Below are positions 8,435-17,348 of a stretch of 64,000 nucleotides of DNA, one piece after another. Both the position numbers and the translations under genes were made by a program. Every line of letters starts with the position of its first letter. Within the stretch, counting starts at the first letter, position 1. Under the pieces are notes generated by a model. It searched no databases. It was given only the letters and a program-made list of their open reading frames with translations, and had not been told where the DNA came from. The DNA is taken from contig NZ_BAAAZF010000001.1 in NCBI RefSeq assembly GCF_039536765.1, forward strand, positions 2,439,501 to 2,503,500, written 5' to 3'. The stretch is from Parerythrobacter jejuensis. GTDB lineage: Bacteria > Pseudomonadota > Alphaproteobacteria > Sphingomonadales > Sphingomonadaceae.

Positions 8435-9679
8435 ATGACCACTCCGTTCGACATGGCCGATCCGGCCACGCTGGGGTTTGATGCCGGACGGCTCGACCGG
8501 CTCAGCGCATTTCTGCAATCAAGCTATGTCGATACCGGCAAATTGCCAATGACCCAGTTGGTGGTCGCCCGTGACGGACAGCCGGTTTATTATGACAGGC
8601 AAGGCCGGATGGGCGAGGGACGCGAGGATCTGCGTGACGATGCTATCTTCCGTATCGCCTCCATGACCAAGCCGCTGACATCGGTCGCCTTCATGCAACT
8701 GGTCGAGCAGTGCAAAATTGCGCTGGAAGATCCCGTGACCAAGGTCTTGCCCGAGTTTGCCGACCTGAAGATCTACGCTGGCGGGGGCGGTTCGGTGCCG
8801 TTCGCGCCAGGCCAGCCAGCAGGCCCGATCCGGTTTGTCGATCTGATGACGCATATGTCGGGCTTGACCTATGGCCTGCAGAACCGGACCAACATCGATT
8901 CGATCTATCGCGAACACAATCTTGATTTCGCGCGCAGCCGCCATGACAGCGATGGTTTCATCAAGATTCTGGCTGACCTGCCGCTGGAATTTGCGCCCGG
9001 CCAAGGCTGGAATTACTCGGTTGCAACCGACGTGCTGGGCGTGTGTGTGGAACGCCTGAGCGGCCTGCGGCTGGGTGAGTATTTCCAGCAGCATATCTTC
9101 GGCCCTCTCGGCATAACCGACACTGCCTTCGGCATTGCCGAGGGGCAGGGCGATCGCCTGGTTGATGCCTATCAATATGTTCCGGGCAAGCCACCTGCCA
9201 AGATCGATGGCGGCCCCGACAGCAAGCTGACCCAGGACGGACGCTTCGACAGCGGCGGTGGCGGATTGTGCGGTACCATCACGGATTATCACCGTTTCAC
9301 GACCATGTTGCTCAATGGCGGTGAACTGGAGGGCGCGCGGATCCTTAGCCCAAAAACGCTCAGGCTGATGCGGACCAATCATCTGCCGGGCGGCGCCGAC
9401 CTGACCGAAATGTCCAGCAGCCTGTTTTCCGAAAGCAACAATGCCGGAACCGGCTTCGGGCTCGGCTTTGCGATGGTGATTGATCCGGCCCAGACACTGA
9501 TGCCGTCGAGCGTCGGAGAATTCTATTGGGGCGGGGCCTACTCGACCGCCTTTTTCGTTGATCCGGTAGAGGCGATCACGATGGTGTTCATGACGCAGGT
9601 CTATCCGTCCAGCACCTATCCGATCCGCCGCCAAATCAAGACGCTAATCTATTCCGCGCTGACAGACAGCCGCGCCTGA
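8435..9679 (+). CDS. Serine hydrolase of the beta-lactamase (class C/EstB) family
   Basis: The 414-residue protein has a penicillin-binding-protein/beta-lactamase fold. The SxxK motif is SMTK with nucleophile Ser76 and Lys79. A tyrosine motif is present in WNYSV, and the C-terminal region has the usual GGG and GLGF patterns. No signal peptide is apparent, so an intracellular esterase, amidase or lactonase (EstB-like) is more likely than a drug-resistance lactamase. The start ATG at 8435 follows TGGGAGAG; an upstream open extension to 8180 lacks such a site. The gene sits between the acyl-CoA ligase and the beta-oxidation fusion, which fits hydrolysis of an ester substrate before CoA activation. 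Confidence 0.87.
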   Translation: MTTPFDMADPATLGFDAGRLDRLSAFLQSSYVDTGKLPMTQLVVARDGQPVYYDRQGRMGEGREDLRDDAIFRIASMTKPLTSVAFMQLVEQCKIALEDPVTKVLPEFADLKIYAGGGGSVPFAPGQPAGPIRFVDLMTHMSGLTYGLQNRTNIDSIYREHNLDFARSRHDSDGFIKILADLPLEFAPGQGWNYSVATDVLGVCVERLSGLRLGEYFQQHIFGPLGITDTAFGIAEGQGDRLVDAYQYVPGKPPAKIDGGPDSKLTQDGRFDSGGGGLCGTITDYHRFTTMLLNGGELEGARILSPKTLRLMRTNHLPGGADLTEMSSSLFSESNNAGTGFGLGFAMVIDPAQTLMPSSVGEFYWGGAYSTAFFVDPVEAITMVFMTQVYPSSTYPIRRQIKTLIYSALTDSRA

Positions 9680-9700
9680 AGACCCTTGAGGAGAGTTTCC

Positions 9701-11737
9701 ATGACTTCACCTATTCGCACCGAGCGCCACGACGATGTCCTGGTTATCATTTCCGATAATCCGCCGGTAAACGCTCTGGGGCAAGCCGTTCGGCAGGGCC
9801 TGAAAGACGGAATTGCCGAGGCGATGAGCGATGATGCGATCGAGGCGGTGGTGATCCGTTGCGACGGGCGGACCTTCTTTGCAGGGGCCGATATTACCGA
9901 GTTCGGCAAGCCGCCAGTCGGCCCGAACCTGCCCGAAACGCTTGATGCAATGGAAGCGGGAGACAAGCCGGTTGTTGCTGCGATCCATGGCACAGCCTTG
10001 GGGGGCGGGTGCGAAGTGGCGCTCGCCTGCCACTACCGTGTCGCTGTACCGTCCGCGAAAATGGGGCTGCCTGAAGTGAAGTTGGGGCTGATCCCCGGTG
10101 CCGCAGGTACACAGCGGCTTCCGCGCGTGGTCGGTGTAGAAGCTGCTCTGCCGATGGTGGTACAAGGCAATCCGATCCCGGCAGCCAAGGCAGAGGCCAT
10201 CGGCCTGGTCGACAGGCTGGTTGGTGAAGACAGCCTGGAAGCCGATGCGATCGCCTTTGCGCGCGAGCAGATCGGCAAGCCGGTCAAGCGTTCAAGCGAA
10301 GGCACCGCGCATGAAGACGGGGTCAGGAATCCCGCGATCTTCGACGAATTCCGGGCCAAGAATGCGCGCCGTATTCGTGGCTTTGATGCGCCGGAAGCGG
10401 GCATCCAGGCCGTCAAGGCGGCGACCGAACTTCCCTATGCCGAGGGCGTGAAGAAGGAACGCGCGCTGTTCACCGACCTGATGACCGGCACGCAGAGCGC
10501 CGCCATGCGGCACTATTTCTTCGCCGAACGTGCTGCCAACAAGATCGACGGGATCAACCCCAAAATGCCGCTGATCGACATCAAGAAAGTCGGCGTTATC
10601 GGCGCGGGCACAATGGGCGGCGGCATCGCCATGAATTTCCTGTCGGCCGGCATCCCGGTCACGATCCTGGAAATGAAGCAGGAGGCGCTTGATCGCGGGA
10701 CCGGCGTAATGCGCAAGAATTACGAGCGCACAGCCAAACGTGGCCGGATGAAGCCGGAACAGGTTGAGCAGGCAATGGGCCTGCTCACGCCGACGCTCGA
10801 CTATGCTGACTTGGCTGATTGCGATCTGGTGATCGAAGCCGTGTATGAAAGCATGGACGTGAAGAAGGATGTGTTCGGCAAGCTGGATGAAGTGGTGAAG
10901 GAAGGCGCGATTCTCGCTTCCAACACCAGCTATCTCAATGTGGACGAGATTGCTCAGGCGACAAAGCGGCCTGGCTCTGTCCTGGGGCTGCACTTCTTCT
11001 CTCCGGCCAACGTTATGAAGCTGCTTGAGATCGTGCGTGGTGCAGAAACAGCGGATGATGTGCTGATAACGAGCATGAAGCTGGCCAAGAAGATCGGCAA
11101 AGTCGCTGTGGTGGCCGGCGTGTGCGATGGATTCATCGGCAACCGCATGCTCAGCCCGCGCCAGAAGCAAGCCAATGAGCTGATCATGGAAGGCGCGAAA
11201 TATTGGGAAGTGGACGACGTTCTGCTGGAATTCGGCTTCCCCATGGGACCATTCCAGATGGCCGACCTGGCCGGGATCGACATTGGTTGGCACCGCGATC
11301 CGTCCAAGGTCGAGACCATCCGCGAAGCGCTTTGCGCGGCCGAGCGGTTTGGCCAGAAGAATGGCAAGGGCTTCTATGACTACGACGAGGCCCGCCAGCG
11401 CACACCATCAGACGATGTGCAGGCCATCATTTCCGACTTTGCCCAGAAGGAAGGTACCGAGCAGCGGCAGATCTCGAAGGACGAGATCCGCGAACGCTTG
11501 CTCTATCCGATGGTCAATGAAGGCGCGATGATCCTGGACGAGGGCATGGCCCAGCGGGCCAGCGATATCGATGTGGTGTGGATCAATGGCTATGGCTGGC
11601 CGATCTTTACCGGCGGGCCGATGTTCTGGGCCGATACGGTCGGGCTCGACACGATTGTTGCCGGGCTGGAGGCGCATGGATTGCCGGTTAGCGATTTCCT
11701 GCGACGTAAAGCGGAGGCAGGCGAGCGGTTCAATTGA
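9701..11737 (+). CDS. Bifunctional enoyl-CoA hydratase/3-hydroxyacyl-CoA dehydrogenase (FadB/FadJ-like)
   Basis: A 678-residue fusion. Residues ~1-190 form a crotonase domain ([11 protein letters not shown] and [17 protein letters not shown] for the oxyanion hole; [19 protein letters not shown]). From about residue 295 there is an NAD-binding 3-hydroxyacyl-CoA dehydrogenase domain with [10 protein letters not shown], then the C-terminal domains with [15 protein letters not shown] and GFIGNRM. It catalyses hydration of enoyl-CoA and NAD-dependent oxidation of the 3-hydroxy intermediate. The start ATG has a GAGGAGAG site, 21 bases after the hydrolase gene, suggesting one operon. No thiolase is adjacent. 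Confidence 0.93.
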   Translation: MTSPIRTERHDDVLVIISDNPPVNALGQAVRQGLKDGIAEAMSDDAIEAVVIRCDGRTFFAGADITEFGKPPVGPNLPETLDAMEAGDKPVVAAIHGTALGGGCEVALACHYRVAVPSAKMGLPEVKLGLIPGAAGTQRLPRVVGVEAALPMVVQGNPIPAAKAEAIGLVDRLVGEDSLEADAIAFAREQIGKPVKRSSEGTAHEDGVRNPAIFDEFRAKNARRIRGFDAPEAGIQAVKAATELPYAEGVKKERALFTDLMTGTQSAAMRHYFFAERAANKIDGINPKMPLIDIKKVGVIGAGTMGGGIAMNFLSAGIPVTILEMKQEALDRGTGVMRKNYERTAKRGRMKPEQVEQAMGLLTPTLDYADLADCDLVIEAVYESMDVKKDVFGKLDEVVKEGAILASNTSYLNVDEIAQATKRPGSVLGLHFFSPANVMKLLEIVRGAETADDVLITSMKLAKKIGKVAVVAGVCDGFIGNRMLSPRQKQANELIMEGAKYWEVDDVLLEFGFPMGPFQMADLAGIDIGWHRDPSKVETIREALCAAERFGQKNGKGFYDYDEARQRTPSDDVQAIISDFAQKEGTEQRQISKDEIRERLLYPMVNEGAMILDEGMAQRASDIDVVWINGYGWPIFTGGPMFWADTVGLDTIVAGLEAHGLPVSDFLRRKAEAGERFN

Positions 11738-11934
11738 TCGACAGGCGACATGTGGTTGCTGATTAGTCACATATTTGAAACCTAATTTGCTTGCGTCGAA
11801 AGCGTGATAGGCGCATGATTCCTGCCGGGTTGGGAGAGGCCCGGCATCAAGAGCGCTTTCATTGCACCATATAGACGGGGCGTGACTGCGTGAACTGGTG
11901 CCTTGGAATCTGCGCCTCGAGCGCGAAGCGATCA

Positions 11935-11974
11935 TTCTCCCGATCCGTGTGTTGAGCACTTGGGTTCGGGAGAA
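11935..11974 (+). promoter_or_regulatory. Hairpin sequestering the ribosome-binding site of the downstream TonB receptor
   Basis: TTCTCCCGA (11935-11943) is perfectly complementary to TCGGGAGAA (11966-11974), the latter containing the GGGAGAA ribosome-binding site four bases before the ATG at 11978. Inside the loop, after a T-T mismatch, two further C-G pairs form, and GTG (11949-11951) can pair with CAC (11957-11959). The rest of the 240-base gap (11738-11934) holds a GC-rich inverted repeat (GCCGGG...CCCGGC near 11840) but no gene. Translational control (thermometer or ligand/protein-relieved) is an inference. Confidence 0.5.
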
Positions 11975-11977
11975 ACC

Positions 11978-14944
11978 ATGAAAACCACGTTCCGTAATTC
12001 CATCGCCCTAGGCGCGCTTGCAGGCGCGCTGGCTGTTGTCCCTTCGGCTGCTTTTGCGCAGGCCGGTGCCGATGAAGGCGTCACCGAAGACGAAGGCCGC
12101 ACGATCGTCGTTACCGGCTCGCTGATCCGGGGCACGCCGGAAGACGCCGCCTTGCCGGTGGACGTTTACACGAACGAAGATTTGGCCAAGCAGGGCGTCG
12201 ACAGCCCGCTGGAGTTTATCAAGGAACTGCCCTCGGTTGGTGCGGTCCTCGGTGACTCGAACCAGTTCTCGACCGCTGCGCAAGGCTTCCAGGGGGTTGG
12301 TTCGATCAACCTTCGCGGTCTTGGCCCGCAGCGGACGCTGGTGCTGATGAATGGCAAGCGGACTATCCAGTCGCCCGGTTCGGGTTTCGTTGATACCCAG
12401 CTGATCCCGCTGTTCGCGCTTGAACGTGTTGAAATTCTTAAGGATGGCGCCGGTTCAACTTACGGTTCTGACGCGATTGCCGGTGTTGCCAACTTTATCA
12501 CCCGCAGCGACTTTGTCGGCTTCGAAGTCCAGGGCGACTACACGCTGGTGAGCGGGTCGGACAATGATTACTCGGTCAGCGCCCTGGCTGGTTTTGAACT
12601 GGGCAGCGATGCCAACCTTGTGGTGGGCGCAGGCTGGCAGCACCGTTCGGAATTGCCGACTACGGCGCGCGATTACACCGCACTTCCTTACACAGTGAAC
12701 CCTTCGGGCTTCTCGGCGCTTTCGACTCCGGGCCTCTTCGCGGTAAGCTATTTCGATACGGGAACCGGTACGGTAAACACCCAGACCCGGCCTGATCGCG
12801 GGTGTAACGATCTGGGAGGTTTCCAGGATGGGGCGCTATGCCGCTTCACTTTCATCCCGTTCGACAACATCACCGAGGACGAGGATCGCTATCAGGTCTT
12901 CGGCCAGTTTACGGCGGATCTGAGTGACAGGGTCCGGTTCCAGGCGGATGCGTTGTGGTCCCGCAGTGACCTCGAATCGATCAACTATTCACCGGCGTTC
13001 CCGCCGACCCAGGGTCCGCGTGGCTCAGGGTTCCTGGCTGCCTTCACAACCTCGCCAGCCAACCCGGGCTTGCCCGCTTTTCTGGCGCAGCAGGGACTGC
13101 CGGCGAGCAGCGCGACCAATCCGATTGTTGCGGTTACCAATGTTCTGTTCCGGCCCTACGGCTATCTTGGCAATCCGGTCGACGGAGACCGTGGCTCGGG
13201 CACAGGCCTCGCCAGCACCGAGGCTTGGCGCGTTTCCGGTGGTTTCGACATCGAGCTGAGCGATACGCTGACACTTGATATTGACGGGACTTATTGGGAA
13301 TCCGAGCGCGAGGCATTCGCCCCCGGCATCATTGGCAGCCGCCTCCAGGCTGCGCTCAACGGCTTGGGCGGCCCGAATTGCACCGGCACAACGCCGGGTG
13401 TTGGCGGGTGTGAATTCTTTAACCCGTTTGTGAATGCCGGGCCGGGTAACCCGACGCTTGGCCTTGCCAATCCGTTCTACGTTCCAGGTGCCGAAAACTC
13501 GATCGGTTTGACCCAATGGTTGCAGGTGCCCAACGGCACCCGCGACGAAGAAAGCCAGTTCGTGATCGATATGGTGCTTTCGGGCGAGACCGGGATCGAG
13601 CTGGGCGGCGGTGCCGTCGGCTTCGCGCTTGGTGCGCAATACCGGAAGAACAAGTTCACCACCGATCCGTTGAACGATTTCTCCAACCTCGATGTGAACC
13701 CTTGCTTTGTGCTGGGGGATACCAGCTGCGTTGGCACCACCACGGATGGCGTTGGCTCGTTCATCTTCCTGGGTGGTAGTCGTCCTCAGCGCCTGTCGCA
13801 GGATGTCTACGCGATCTTCGGCGAAGTCCGCTTGCCGGTCACTGACCGGATCGAAATCCAGGGCGCTGTCCGGTTTGAGGATTACGGCCAACCGGTCGGA
13901 TCGACCATCAATCCCAAGGGCTCGATCCGTTTCGAGGCAACCGATTGGCTGACTTTCCGCGGCTCTGTCGGTACCACTTTCCGTGGTCCGATTGCTTCGC
14001 AGGTCTCGCCCAACTCGGTCACGGCCCTGGAAGGGTTCACGGCTGCTGGCGGTAACTTCAAATCGAAGGATATCTTCGGCAACCCGGTCGACCTTGGTCC
14101 GGAAACGGCCTTCACTTACAATATCGGGGCGATCATCAATGCGCCGATTGGTGCTGGCAATGTGATCTTCAGTGTCGATTACTGGTCGATTGATTTGGAA
14201 GACCGGATCACCACCACGCCGGGCAATGCGATTGCAAGTCTGGTCGGTAATGGACAGACAAGCGGCAACGATCCGGTCAATTGCGCCAGTCCGCTGGCCA
14301 ACCTGATCACCTTCAGCGGCAACACCTGTATTCAGGGCACGACCACGGGCCTCGATATCAGCCGTGTCCGGACCGACTTCGTGAACGGACCGGATGTGAA
14401 GATTGCCGGCCTCGACTTCTCGTTGACCGTCGATGTACCGGTGGCCGAGACGGTTGATCTCACCTTTGGCGGTAATGCTGTCTGGAACCTCGACTATTCC
14501 TTCGATGATTTCGAGATTCAGGGTGTCGTTGTCCAACAGGCATATGATGCGATTGGCTTCGGCAACTACTTCCGCGATCCGAACACGGTGCCGGAATGGC
14601 GCGCCAACGGCTTCGTCAATCTGGCCTACGACGTGTTCAACCTGCGTTACACCGCGACCTATATCGATGGCGTAACGGATGATCGCTGCGTCAATCGCAA
14701 TCCGTGCTTCTCGACCTCTGCCGGCCCGACCGACTTCGGGATCGACAGCGGATCGTACACGCAGCACGACATTGCGCTGACTGTGGACCTGGAACTTGGC
14801 GGGTTCGAAGCGCAGCTGCAGGCGGCGATCGAGAACTTTACCGACTCCGAGCCTGCGACAGCGCAATTGCCGCTCGGGTTTAACCCGTTCATCGGCAATG
14901 CCATCGGCCGGAACTATCGTTTCGGTATTCGGACGCGCTTCTAA
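11978..14944 (+). CDS. TonB-dependent receptor
   Basis: Outer-membrane receptor of 988 residues. Residues 1-27 are a signal peptide ending AFA, followed by a TonB-box-like RTIVVTGS at 41-48, an N-terminal plug with INLRGLGPQRTLVLMNGKR and VEILKDGAGSTYGSDAIAG, and a barrel ending GIRTRF. Extracellular loops contain several Cys pairs. This pattern (SLIRG...PVDVY at the mature N-terminus) is common in the large Caulobacter/sphingomonad receptor families for organic ligands. The start ATG at 11978 is chosen because it precedes the signal peptide and has GGGAGAA upstream. It is likely to import the substrate of the flanking acyl-CoA genes. Confidence 0.92.
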   Translation: MKTTFRNSIALGALAGALAVVPSAAFAQAGADEGVTEDEGRTIVVTGSLIRGTPEDAALPVDVYTNEDLAKQGVDSPLEFIKELPSVGAVLGDSNQFSTAAQGFQGVGSINLRGLGPQRTLVLMNGKRTIQSPGSGFVDTQLIPLFALERVEILKDGAGSTYGSDAIAGVANFITRSDFVGFEVQGDYTLVSGSDNDYSVSALAGFELGSDANLVVGAGWQHRSELPTTARDYTALPYTVNPSGFSALSTPGLFAVSYFDTGTGTVNTQTRPDRGCNDLGGFQDGALCRFTFIPFDNITEDEDRYQVFGQFTADLSDRVRFQADALWSRSDLESINYSPAFPPTQGPRGSGFLAAFTTSPANPGLPAFLAQQGLPASSATNPIVAVTNVLFRPYGYLGNPVDGDRGSGTGLASTEAWRVSGGFDIELSDTLTLDIDGTYWESEREAFAPGIIGSRLQAALNGLGGPNCTGTTPGVGGCEFFNPFVNAGPGNPTLGLANPFYVPGAENSIGLTQWLQVPNGTRDEESQFVIDMVLSGETGIELGGGAVGFALGAQYRKNKFTTDPLNDFSNLDVNPCFVLGDTSCVGTTTDGVGSFIFLGGSRPQRLSQDVYAIFGEVRLPVTDRIEIQGAVRFEDYGQPVGSTINPKGSIRFEATDWLTFRGSVGTTFRGPIASQVSPNSVTALEGFTAAGGNFKSKDIFGNPVDLGPETAFTYNIGAIINAPIGAGNVIFSVDYWSIDLEDRITTTPGNAIASLVGNGQTSGNDPVNCASPLANLITFSGNTCIQGTTTGLDISRVRTDFVNGPDVKIAGLDFSLTVDVPVAETVDLTFGGNAVWNLDYSFDDFEIQGVVVQQAYDAIGFGNYFRDPNTVPEWRANGFVNLAYDVFNLRYTATYIDGVTDDRCVNRNPCFSTSAGPTDFGIDSGSYTQHDIALTVDLELGGFEAQLQAAIENFTDSEPATAQLPLGFNPFIGNAIGRNYRFGIRTRF

Positions 14945-14962
14945 GCCAGGCCGAAATCAGAA

Positions 14963-14990
14963 GGGCCGGGGCGATCCCCCGGCCCTTTTT
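14963..14990 (+). terminator. Rho-independent terminator after the TonB receptor
   Basis: GGGCCGGGG (14963-14971) pairs perfectly with CCCCGGCCC (14977-14985) across a five-base loop, and is followed directly by five T residues. It lies 19 bases after the receptor stop. It is the clearest intrinsic terminator in the window. Confidence 0.9.
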
Positions 14991-15022
14991 GCATCTGCAT
15001 TCCCAGAGAGGACAGGCCGAGC

Positions 15023-16327
15023 GTGGCAACAGCTCCCAGCATTCCCGGCGCGCCGGCAGGCGAAGAAGTTAGCAATCGCGCCCGCAAGGTCACGCTGTTC
15101 CTGCTCACCGTAACGTATTTCTTCAGCTATATGGACCGGCAGATCCTGGCGATCCTGCTGGAGGATATCAAAGCGGACCTGTTGCTCAGCGATACACAAC
15201 TGGGGCTTCTCTCCGGCTTTGCCTTCGCTCTGTTCTACGCCACCCTCGGGATTCCGGTGGCCGCGCTGGCGGACCGGATGAACCGGATCAACATCATTTC
15301 CATCGCACTTGCCTTGTGGAGCGCGATGACGGCGGCATGCGGGCTGGCGGGCAACTTCGTCCAGTTGCTGGCAGCGCGTATCGGGGTTGGCATCGGAGAG
15401 GCAGGCTCCAGTCCGCCAAGCCATTCGATTATTGCGGACCTGTACCCTGCCAATAAGCGCGCTCTTGCATTGTCGATTTATTCGCTCGGCGTCACCCTGG
15501 GGGCTGCGGCCGGGCAGATATTCGGCGGCAACCTGACCTATTTCTTCGATTGGCGGGTTGCCTTCATTGCCATCGGGCTGCCCGGCGTGGTGCTGGCGGT
15601 GATTGTCAAAGTGTTCGCCACAGAGCCACCCAGACGATCAGAGCCCGGCGTGGTCGAGGATGATGAGCAGCCGTCCATCGGCGATGGTTTCCGGACAATC
15701 TTTGCCAATCGCAGCGCGATCTGGATGGTGGCTGGTGTCACGCTGACATCGATGATCGGCTACGCGTTGACAGGCTGGACACCCGCCTATCTGATCCGCA
15801 TCTTCGAACTCAACACGCTGCAGGTTGGCAATATCGTCGCGCCCCTCCTCGCGATTGCAGGGGTTGTCAGTGGCCTAGGCGGAGGCTGGCTGGCCAATCG
15901 CCTGACTGAAAAGCACGGCCTCTACGTCCAGCCCCTGATGATCGCCGGTCTCAAGACGATCGCGCTGCCGTTCCTGATCTGGTTCTACCTTGCCCAAAGC
16001 GCGCCGGTGGCTGTTGGTGTCTATTTCGTCGCTCTGCTGTTCCAGTCGAGCTATCTCGGCCCGACCTTTGCGGTCATCCAGACGCTCGCGCCGATGAAGA
16101 TGCGGGCGGTATGGGCTGCCATCACCTTGCTGATCATCAACCTGATCGGTCTTGGTATCGGGCCGACCATGGTGGGTGTGTTCTCCGACATGCTGGAGCC
16201 GACTTACGGCACCCAGTCGCTGCGCTATTCCTTGCTGATTATCGCCGCGATCACACCGTTTGCTATTGCCTGTTATTGGCGTGCTGCGGTCTGCATGAAG
16301 CAGGATCACCCCAAGATCGCGACCTGA
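15023..16327 (+). CDS. MFS transporter, spinster-like subfamily
   Basis: A 434-residue, 12-helix major facilitator. The first helix reads TYFFSYMDRQILAILLEDIK, the signature of the spinster-like group abundant in sphingomonads, followed by GxLADRMNR in the loop after TM2 and GIGEAGSSPPSHSIIADLYP in TM4-5. The start is GTG at 15023 with AGAGAGGA upstream. It lies downstream of the terminator of the receptor gene, so it may have its own promoter, although the arrangement receptor-spinster MFS is a common pairing for uptake across both membranes. The substrate is unknown. Confidence 0.87.
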   Translation: MATAPSIPGAPAGEEVSNRARKVTLFLLTVTYFFSYMDRQILAILLEDIKADLLLSDTQLGLLSGFAFALFYATLGIPVAALADRMNRINIISIALALWSAMTAACGLAGNFVQLLAARIGVGIGEAGSSPPSHSIIADLYPANKRALALSIYSLGVTLGAAAGQIFGGNLTYFFDWRVAFIAIGLPGVVLAVIVKVFATEPPRRSEPGVVEDDEQPSIGDGFRTIFANRSAIWMVAGVTLTSMIGYALTGWTPAYLIRIFELNTLQVGNIVAPLLAIAGVVSGLGGGWLANRLTEKHGLYVQPLMIAGLKTIALPFLIWFYLAQSAPVAVGVYFVALLFQSSYLGPTFAVIQTLAPMKMRAVWAAITLLIINLIGLGIGPTMVGVFSDMLEPTYGTQSLRYSLLIIAAITPFAIACYWRAAVCMKQDHPKIAT

Positions 16328-16352
16328 GGGACAGGCCGCAACACTGCCTGAG

Positions 16353-17348
16353 TCAGGCGGTGCAGCTTGCGCCACCCAGCACGCAGAATCGCGCGCAATG
16401 CGGGTGGTTCAGCTTAACCGGCTGGCTTGCTTCGGCCAGGGTGGCCCCCATGTCGAATTGCTCGTCGTAAGGGATCAATGTGCAGGCTGCGACGCGAGGC
16501 GTCTCCTCCCCTTTGCGATGCACCACCATGCGGCTGCTGGCGCACATGATCTGGGCCGGGTCCTGATCGAGGATCTGCCAGCACGCAGTGGTGATTTCGG
16601 CGATATCCTTGTCCTCGTCCATTTCCGGAAACAGGACCAATCGCAAGGGGTCATGCGCATCCACCGCAATCTGTTCTGCCGCGAACAAGCGGGCATAGCC
16701 GGCGCGCTCTTCAGCCTCGCTTTCGCCTGGCAGCAAACGGCCAGCGACAGCGAGTGAGAAGCCATGGGTGGAAAGCCAGCGCAGCCCGTCCATCGCCACA
16801 TCCCAGCTGCGCGGACCACGCTCGGCCTCGTGCACGGCCTTGCTGTGGTGATCGAGGCTGATGCGCAGGGTCAATTTGTTGCCAAACCGCTCCCGCAATT
16901 CCAGCAGGGCCGCTTCGTAACGGCGCATCGGCTTCATTGCATTGCTGAGCACCAGCGCTTCGAAACCCCGCTCGAGCACGTCGCTGAGCATCGGAACAAA
17001 GTCCGGATTCATAAAGGGTTCGCCACCGGTAAAGGCGATTTCGCGGGTGCCGAGATTCTTGTCGGCAACCTCGTCCAGATACGTCGCCGCGTGCGCGTGG
17101 CTGAGATAGATCAGCGCATCATTGGTCGGGCTGCTCTCGATGTAGCAATTGGCGCAGGCCAGATTACACAACGTGCCGGTGTTCAGCCACAACGTCTCCA
17201 GCCCAGTCAGCGGGACAGATGCGCGCGGTTCGCCCTTTGCCGTCCAGTCCGGATCTGCAAATTTCTCTTCCGGCAGAGCTGCGCCTTCCACATCGAAGGG
17301 AGACGCACCCGCAGGGGCGTTGCGACTTTTCACGGCAGTCTGGTTCAA
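16353..17348 (-). CDS. Radical SAM protein with a cysteine-rich C-terminus
   Basis: A 331-residue enzyme. The radical SAM [4Fe-4S] motif is CNLACANC (Cys61, Cys65, Cys68), and TGGEPF supplies the SAM-binding GGE motif about 45 residues later. The C-terminal 65 residues hold five more cysteines (269, 289, 318, 322, 329), enough for an auxiliary Fe-S cluster. The start is TTG at 17348, which overlaps the TGA of the upstream flavoprotein gene and has AGGA in front; a GTG 15 bases further in lacks such a site. It is probably co-translated with the flavoprotein. The nearby TIGR04283/TIGR04282-type genes suggest a role in a modified sugar or related metabolite, but the reaction is unknown. Confidence 0.85.
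   Translation of the reverse strand: MNQTAVKSRNAPAGASPFDVEGAALPEEKFADPDWTAKGEPRASVPLTGLETLWLNTGTLCNLACANCYIESSPTNDALIYLSHAHAATYLDEVADKNLGTREIAFTGGEPFMNPDFVPMLSDVLERGFEALVLSNAMKPMRRYEAALLELRERFGNKLTLRISLDHHSKAVHEAERGPRSWDVAMDGLRWLSTHGFSLAVAGRLLPGESEAEERAGYARLFAAEQIAVDAHDPLRLVLFPEMDEDKDIAEITTACWQILDQDPAQIMCASSRMVVHRKGEETPRVAACTLIPYDEQFDMGATLAEASQPVKLNHPHCARFCVLGGASCTA

Noticed and set aside
13025-14866. Long minus-strand open frame opposite the TonB receptor at 11978
   Set aside because: Shadow frame; composition reflects codon bias of the opposite strand.
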